From Devosia sp. 66-14 (lineage in GTDB: Bacteria > Pseudomonadota > Alphaproteobacteria > Rhizobiales > Devosiaceae), in assembly GCA_001899085.1 (NCBI GenBank), contig MKVB01000002.1:638602-702601 (forward strand): a stretch of 64,000 nucleotides of DNA. Reading direction: 5' to 3'. Shown here piece by piece: positions 59,314 through 64,000 of this stretch; position 1 is the stretch's first letter, and every line of letters starts with the position of its first letter. Both the position numbers and the translations under genes were made by a program. The notes under the pieces were generated by a model. It saw only the letters and a program-made list of their open reading frames with translations. It was not told the origin of the DNA and searched no databases.

Positions 59314-60968
59314 GCGCCATCGACCCCATCACCTTCGCGGTCATCAAGTCGGGGCTCGATACCATTGTCGACGACATGGCCTATGCGGTGATGCGCACGG
59401 CGCGCTCGCCGATCGTGCGCGACGTGCTCGATTACTCGGTGACCATCTGCGATCGGCAGGGCCGGATCCTGAGTCAGGCCAAGACCGTAGCGCTGCATCT
59501 TGGTGCGGTGCCCGATGCAATGGACGTGGTGCTCGAGCGGTTCGCGGATAACCTGTTTCCGGGTGACGTGATCGTCCTCAACGATCCCTATGACGGCGGC
59601 ATGCACCTGCCCGATATCTTCATGTTCAAGCCGATCTTCGCCGGCGAGCGGCTGCTCGGCTTTTCCGTGGTGATCGCGCATCACTGCGATGTCGGCGGCC
59701 GGGTGCCGGGCTCGAACGCCTCGGATTCGACCGAGATCTTCCAGGAGGGGCTGCGCATCGCCCCGATGAAGCTCTACGAGCGCGGGGAGCCCAACCGGAC
59801 GCTGCTGACCATCATCGAGAAGAACGTGCGGCTGCCCGAGCTGGTGCTGGGCGATCTCGATGCGCAATACGCCACCTGCAATATCGGCGAACGCGAAATG
59901 CTGCGGCTGTTCGCCCGGCATGGCGACGCGCTGGAAGGCTATTTCGACCGGCTGATCGACTATGGCGAGGCCTTGACGCGAAAGGCCATCGCCAGCTGGC
60001 CGGATGGCGAGTACCGCTTCACCGACCATATCGACGGCGACGGTTTCTCTCCGGCGCCGATCCCTATCGTCTGCTGCATCACGGTCAGGGGTGACCACCT
60101 GTGGGTGGATTTCGCCGGCTCGTCGCCGCAGGTCAAAGGTGCCATCAACTCGACGCTGAGCTTCGTCAAATCCTCGACTTACCTCACCATACGCTGCGCG
60201 CTCGACCATGACGTGCCCAACAATGCCGGGGTCTATCGCTGCATCACGGTGACGGCGCCGGAGGGCTCGATCCTCAACCCGCGCATGCCGGCGCCGGTGG
60301 CGGCGCGGGCGCTTACCGGTTATCGCGTCGTCGATACGGTGATGGGGGCGCTGGCGCAGATCGCGCCGAAAAAGCTGATGGCGGCTGGCGAGGGCGGCAA
60401 TACCGTGGTGGCGATCGGCGGCTATCACGGCGCGGCGCGCAAGCCGTTCGTGTTCGTCGACATGATCAACGGCGCCTGGGGCGGGCGGGCCGACAAGGAC
60501 GGGGTGGAGGGGATCACCAACCCCAGCCAGAACATGTCGAACCTGCCGATCGAAACCATCGAGGCGCGCTATCCGCTGCTGATGGAGGAATATGCGCTGC
60601 GGCCGGATTCCGGCGGCGCCGGCGAGTTTCGCGGCGGGCTCGGGCTGGTGCGGCAATATCGGCTGCTGGCCGACAGCGCCGTGCTGCAGCTGCGCGCCGA
60701 CCGCCACGAGCATCCGCCCTATGGGCTGTTCGGCGGTGGCCCGGCTGCCTCGTCGCGCAACCTGATCGATCGCGGTGGTGGCTTCGAGGTGCTGCCGGCC
60801 AAGGTGACGCTGGAGATCGGCAAGGACACGGTGATCCGGCACGAGCAGGCGGGCGGCGGTGGCTGGGGCGAGCCGCGGCGGCGCGATCGTGCCGCCATCG
60901 CCGCCGATATCGGCAACGGCAAGGTGACGCCCGAAGCGGCGGCCAGGGATTATGGGGGGACGCCATGA
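59310..60968 (+). CDS. hyuB: Hydantoinase/oxoprolinase subunit B (HyuB)
   Basis: 552 residues. MRTARSPIVRDVLDYSVTIC, the metal segment ILNDPYDGGMHLPDIFMF-like (VLNDPYDGGMHLPD), AHHCDVGGRVPGSN and SGGAGEFRGGLGLVRQYR are the HyuB hallmarks. It forms a complex with HyuA and carries the hydrolytic site. Coupled by ATGA overlaps to hyuA before it and the SDR gene after it. Confidence 0.92.
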   Translation: MSAIDPITFAVIKSGLDTIVDDMAYAVMRTARSPIVRDVLDYSVTICDRQGRILSQAKTVALHLGAVPDAMDVVLERFADNLFPGDVIVLNDPYDGGMHLPDIFMFKPIFAGERLLGFSVVIAHHCDVGGRVPGSNASDSTEIFQEGLRIAPMKLYERGEPNRTLLTIIEKNVRLPELVLGDLDAQYATCNIGEREMLRLFARHGDALEGYFDRLIDYGEALTRKAIASWPDGEYRFTDHIDGDGFSPAPIPIVCCITVRGDHLWVDFAGSSPQVKGAINSTLSFVKSSTYLTIRCALDHDVPNNAGVYRCITVTAPEGSILNPRMPAPVAARALTGYRVVDTVMGALAQIAPKKLMAAGEGGNTVVAIGGYHGAARKPFVFVDMINGAWGGRADKDGVEGITNPSQNMSNLPIETIEARYPLLMEEYALRPDSGGAGEFRGGLGLVRQYRLLADSAVLQLRADRHEHPPYGLFGGGPAASSRNLIDRGGGFEVLPAKVTLEIGKDTVIRHEQAGGGGWGEPRRRDRAAIAADIGNGKVTPEAAARDYGGTP

Positions 60969-61726
60969 GCAAGGTGGTTGTGGTCACCGGCGGGGCAAGC
61001 GGCATCGGCGAGGCGACGGCGCGCCGCTTCGCCGCCGGCGGCTGGACGGTGGAGATCGCCGACCAAAACGCGAGTCGCGGTAAGCAGATATGCTTAGAAC
61101 TTGATGCGACCTACGAGGCGCTTGATGTGGCGGATGAGGCTTCGGTCAAAGCCTATGCCGCGGCGGTGCTGCAACGGCGCGGCCAGGTCGATGCGGTGGT
61201 GAACTCGGCCGGGGTGCTGCAGAACGCGGTGCGGATCACCGAGATGGAGATGGCCGAGTTCGACCGCATCCACGCCATCAACGTGCGCGGCACACTGCTG
61301 GTCAACCGGGCTTTCGGCGCGGCGATGAGCGCGGCGGGGAGCGGGGCCATCGTCAACATGGGCTCGCTCACCACCTACCGGCCATCGGGCCAGCCGGCCT
61401 ATGCGATGGGCAAGGCGTCGATCAAGATGCTGACCGAGATCATGGCCGCCGAGTTCGGGCCCAGCGGCGTGCGGGTCAACGCGGTGGCGCCGGGTTATGT
61501 GCTGACCCCGGCCATGCAGGCGCGCATCGACTCGGGCCAGCGCGACCCGAAACTGATCGTCGAGAAAGCCGCGCTCAGGCGCTTCGTGCAGCCGGCCGAC
61601 GTGGGCGAAGCGATCTGGTTCCTGTGCTCGGAGGCGGCCGGGGCGATCACCGGGGTGACACTGCCGGTCGATTGCGGCTGGCTGGCGACGAGTGCGTATA
61701 CGGCATACGCAGCGGTGCCGGAGTAG
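60965..61726 (+). CDS. Short-chain dehydrogenase/reductase
   Basis: 253 residues of the classical SDR family: GGASGIGEA (cofactor), NSAG, Ser in NMGSL, Tyr-x3-Lys in YAMGKAS and the C-terminal PVDCGWLA. Asp after the second strand (IADQNA) favours NAD(H). Coupled to hyuB, so it probably oxidises or reduces a substrate or product of the hydantoinase. Exact substrate unknown. Confidence 0.88.
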   Translation: MSKVVVVTGGASGIGEATARRFAAGGWTVEIADQNASRGKQICLELDATYEALDVADEASVKAYAAAVLQRRGQVDAVVNSAGVLQNAVRITEMEMAEFDRIHAINVRGTLLVNRAFGAAMSAAGSGAIVNMGSLTTYRPSGQPAYAMGKASIKMLTEIMAAEFGPSGVRVNAVAPGYVLTPAMQARIDSGQRDPKLIVEKAALRRFVQPADVGEAIWFLCSEAAGAITGVTLPVDCGWLATSAYTAYAAVPE

Positions 61727-61732
61727 GGGGCT

Positions 61733-61915
61733 CACCCCCACCCTAGCTCTGCCAGGTCGCTTCGCTCCCGGCGACGCTACCCTCCCCACAAGGGGGAGGG
61801 AGACCTGACTGCGAGCTTTCGGTTCCATCGTCTCCCTCCCCTTGATGGGGAGGGTTGCGCAGCTCGCCGCGTCAGCGGCCTAGCGAAGCTGGGTGGGGTG
61901 GGGCGGGAAGCATCG
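61733..61915. repeat. GC-rich repeats between convergent genes
   Basis: Nested CCTCCCCACAAGGGGGAGGG and CTCCCTCCCCTTGATGGGGAG hairpins, with CACCCCCACCC / GGTGGGGTGG at the ends. They fill the first half of the 365-base gap between the SDR and aldehyde dehydrogenase genes. No gene is seen in the gap. Confidence 0.7.
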
Positions 61916-61937
61916 TGCCCAAAACGTCCCCCCTCTT

Positions 61938-61980
61938 GGAATTTCTAGGACTTAGCGAAGGGCTAAGCCCAAGAAATTCC
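61938..61980. terminator. AT-containing hairpin GGAATTTCT...AGAAATTCC
   Basis: GGAATTTCT (61938-61946) pairs with AGAAATTCC (61972-61980), with an inner CTTAGC/GCTAAG stem. It lies between convergent genes and differs from the GC-rich repeats around it. Likely a bidirectional terminator. Confidence 0.6.
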
Positions 61981-62091
61981 ATTCTCCCCCGCAAGGGGGG
62001 AGATGGCTGAGAGGCCGGTGGTTGGTCCTGGACATGGACTTGAACCGCGGGTTGACGCTGCCCCGCGGTTCACCCCGCGTCCACGACGGGA

Positions 62092-63561
62092 TCAGGCATA
62101 GTTCACGTAGATCGTCTTCTTTTGGAAGTAGGCATCTAGTCCATAGCGGCCGTCTTCGCCGCCGATGCCGCTGTCGCGGATGCCGGCGTGGTGGGCCTGG
62201 ACCACGTCGCCGCCAGGCTTGTTGACGTAGATCTCGCCGAATTTCAGTTCGCGGATCAGCCGCATCATGCGGCGCATGTCCTTGGTGAAGACATAGGCCG
62301 AGAGGCCGTAGCGGCTCTCGTTGGCGAGCCGCAGGCCCTCGTCGAAATCGGTGACGGTCATCACCGGGACTACCGGGCCGAACACTTCGTCCTGCATGAT
62401 CTGCATGGCGTTGTCGTTCACCTTCAGCACCGTCGGATCATACCAATGCCCGCGCGAGAACTCGCCCTCGGTGAGCCGGCGGCCGCCGGTCAGCACCTCG
62501 GCGCCGGCGGCGCGCGCCGTCTCGACCATGCGATCGACCTTGTCGAGTTCGGGGCGGGAGAATTTGGGCCCGATATCGACCAGCGTGGTGGGGTCGCCGA
62601 CCTTCAATTGCTTCACCGCGCTGGTGAAGCGATCGAGGAATTCGTCGGCGATCTTTTCATGCACATACATGCGCTCGTTGCAGATGCAGACCTGGCCGCA
62701 ATTCTCGAAGCGCGACAGCACCGCGGCGCGCACCGCGGCGCCGATATCGGCATCCTCGGCGACGATGAAGGGCGCCTTGCCGCCCAGTTCGAGGCGGAGA
62801 ATCTTGAGGTCGTCGGCGGCGTTGCGGAAGATGTCCTTGCCGGCGCGGACCGAGCCGGTGAGAGTGATCAGCCGGCTCAGCGGGTGGGTGACCAGCGCCC
62901 GGCCGACACCTTCGCCGGTGCCGCTGACCATGTTGATGACGCCCGCCGGAAAGCCGACCTGGTCGGCGAGCTGGGCGATTTCCAGAGCCGTCGTGGGCGT
63001 GCCCTCATGCGATTTCACCACCACGGTATTGCCCGCGATCAGCGCCGGGCCGATCTTGCGGCACATCAGGGCGGCCGGATAATTCCAGGCGGTGAGCGCG
63101 ATCACCACGCCATGCGCCACCTTCTGGATCCAGATCTGTTCGTCGGGATTGTCGGAGGGGATGATGTCGCCGGTGATGCGGCGGGCTTCCTCGGCGGCAT
63201 AGCTCAGGTAAAGCGCGGCGCTTTCGATTTCGCCGCGCGCTTCCTGCAAAGGCTTGCCCTGCTCGGCGATCACCATGCGGGCGAGCCGTTCGCGATTTTC
63301 GAGCACGACGCGGGCGAGGTCCTTCAGCAGCTGGCCGCGCGCTGCCGGGGGCAGGGCTTCCCAGGCCGGCTGGGCCTGGTAGGCGGCGGTGACGGCGCGA
63401 TCGGCATCGTCGGCATTGCCGCGCGGCACCGAGGCGATGACCTGGCCGGTGGCCGGGTTCTCGACCTCGATCCACTCCTTGAGCGTCGATTCCACCCACT
63501 GCCCACCGATGAAGTTGCGGTAGCGGTCGGTGCCTTTGACGAGATCTTTCATGCCGGGCAT
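62092..63561 (-). CDS. Aldehyde dehydrogenase (AldA-like, NAD-dependent)
   Basis: 489 residues. The catalytic Cys lies in ENCGQVCICNERMYV and Glu in LRLELGGKAP; TAWNYPAA and TLTGSVRAGKD contact NAD. The ENCGQVC form is close to lactaldehyde/glycolaldehyde dehydrogenase (AldA); succinate- and alpha-ketoglutarate-semialdehyde dehydrogenases are alternatives. The latter would finish the uronate, hydroxyproline and arabinose routes in the window. The ATG at 63561 has GAGGA upstream. It follows a TRAP transporter gene on the same strand by 19 bases. Confidence 0.85.
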   Translation of the reverse strand: MPGMKDLVKGTDRYRNFIGGQWVESTLKEWIEVENPATGQVIASVPRGNADDADRAVTAAYQAQPAWEALPPAARGQLLKDLARVVLENRERLARMVIAEQGKPLQEARGEIESAALYLSYAAEEARRITGDIIPSDNPDEQIWIQKVAHGVVIALTAWNYPAALMCRKIGPALIAGNTVVVKSHEGTPTTALEIAQLADQVGFPAGVINMVSGTGEGVGRALVTHPLSRLITLTGSVRAGKDIFRNAADDLKILRLELGGKAPFIVAEDADIGAAVRAAVLSRFENCGQVCICNERMYVHEKIADEFLDRFTSAVKQLKVGDPTTLVDIGPKFSRPELDKVDRMVETARAAGAEVLTGGRRLTEGEFSRGHWYDPTVLKVNDNAMQIMQDEVFGPVVPVMTVTDFDEGLRLANESRYGLSAYVFTKDMRRMMRLIRELKFGEIYVNKPGGDVVQAHHAGIRDSGIGGEDGRYGLDAYFQKKTIYVNYA

Positions 63562-63580
63562 GGCGAGGTTCCTCAGGTGG

Positions 63581-64000
63581 TCAACGCATAAAATTGCCCT
63601 GGACTTTGTAGCCCGCCATTTCGGGCAGCCAGAGCGTGATTTGGGGGACATAGGCGAGCACGAAGAGCAGGCCGATCAAGACGATCAGGAACGGCCAGAG
63701 CTCCTTGGTGATGTCGGCAACCTTGATGCCGGAGACACCGGCGATCAGGAACACCAGCTCGCCCATCGGCGGGGTGACCAGACCGATCATCAGGTTCACC
63801 ACCGAGACGACGCCGAAATGCACCGGGTCGATGCCGAGCGCGATCACCGTCGGCATCAGGATGGGGATGATGATCAGCAGCATCAGCAGCGTATCGAGGA
63901 AGGCGCCGAGGATGAGGAACAGCACCGTCACCACGAACATGAACAGCACGGGGCTGAGATCGAGGCTGACCATCCACTGGCCCATCGCCTCGGGGATCTG
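63581..64000 (-). CDS. TRAP transporter large permease (DctM), C-terminal part
   Basis: Only the last 140 or so residues are inside the window; the gene enters from the right edge. It shows hydrophobic spans (FMFVVTVLFLILGAFLDTLL, then LLIIIPILMPTVIALGID) and the DctM signature FGVVSVVNLMIGLVTPPMGE. TRAP carriers import organic and sugar acids with a periplasmic binding protein. Followed by the aldehyde dehydrogenase gene, which suggests an aldonate- or uronate-type substrate. Confidence 0.88.
   Translation of the reverse strand, partial: QIPEAMGQWMVSLDLSPVLFMFVVTVLFLILGAFLDTLLMLLIIIPILMPTVIALGIDPVHFGVVSVVNLMIGLVTPPMGELVFLIAGVSGIKVADITKELWPFLIVLIGLLFVLAYVPQITLWLPEMAGYKVQGNFMR

Noticed and set aside
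1-64000. tRNA genes, integrases or insertion sequences marking an island
   Set aside because: None recognised on either strand; composition is even apart from the intergenic repeats.

Overview
The window looks like a chromosomal stretch of a high-GC free-living alphaproteobacterium. A Devosia-like member of the Hyphomicrobiales is my best guess, from the gene content, the codon bias and the dense GC-rich palindromic repeats; no marker gene confirms it. It is almost wholly catabolic. There are six transport systems (one BMP-type ABC importer, three complete peptide-type ABC importers with their own family-5 binding proteins or adjacent components, and the end of a TRAP transporter at the right edge), the enzymes that process their substrates, and a local regulator for nearly every block. 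I see no tRNA, rRNA, insertion sequence, phage gene or CRISPR array.

Region 1 (1-12.4 kb) centres on ureido nitrogen. On the left, reading leftward, is a tight three-gene operon: a free-standing Rieske protein, a Rieske-type oxygenase catalytic subunit without Fe-S ligands, and a GST-like protein. This recalls the NdmC/NdmD/NdmE logic of methylxanthine N7-demethylase. Diverging from it is a BMP-type ABC importer whose operon also carries two isochorismatase-fold amidohydrolases (the first is very close to biuret hydrolase BiuH) and an AtzH-like protein, followed by a GntR regulator and a convergent allophanate hydrolase (AtzF). An odd short frame that reads through palindromic repeats sits between the importer ATPase and the second hydrolase.

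Region 2 (12.6-17.4 kb) is an oxidative uronate module: GntR regulator, SMP-30-type lactonase, UxuA-like mannonate dehydratase, 5-dehydro-4-deoxyglucarate dehydratase and uronate dehydrogenase. Region 3 (17.4-28.5 kb) holds a ROK regulator and a peptide-type ABC importer with two related TIM-barrel isomerase-like proteins, a PIG-L-like deacetylase and an M24-fold protein that lacks part of its metal site. Region 4 (28.8-40.7 kb) is a second peptide-type importer running into two tandem DUF6282-like amidohydrolases, an allantoinase/hydantoinase-like enzyme and a three-GAF histidine kinase with its NarL-type response regulator.

Region 5 (40.9-53.2 kb) combines a prolyl iminopeptidase, a third peptide importer, a DapA/HypD-like lyase, an intact aminopeptidase P and a GH127 beta-L-arabinofuranosidase. 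Together these suggest use of plant hydroxyproline-rich glycopeptides. Region 6 (53.2-64 kb) has two GntR regulators, an altronate/galactarate dehydratase, a tautomerase-HyuA-HyuB-SDR operon, an aldehyde dehydrogenase and the C-terminal part of a TRAP large permease. Several routes (uronate, hydroxyproline, possibly arabinose) would converge on alpha-ketoglutarate semialdehyde. GC-rich inverted repeats of a few families fill almost every intergenic gap.
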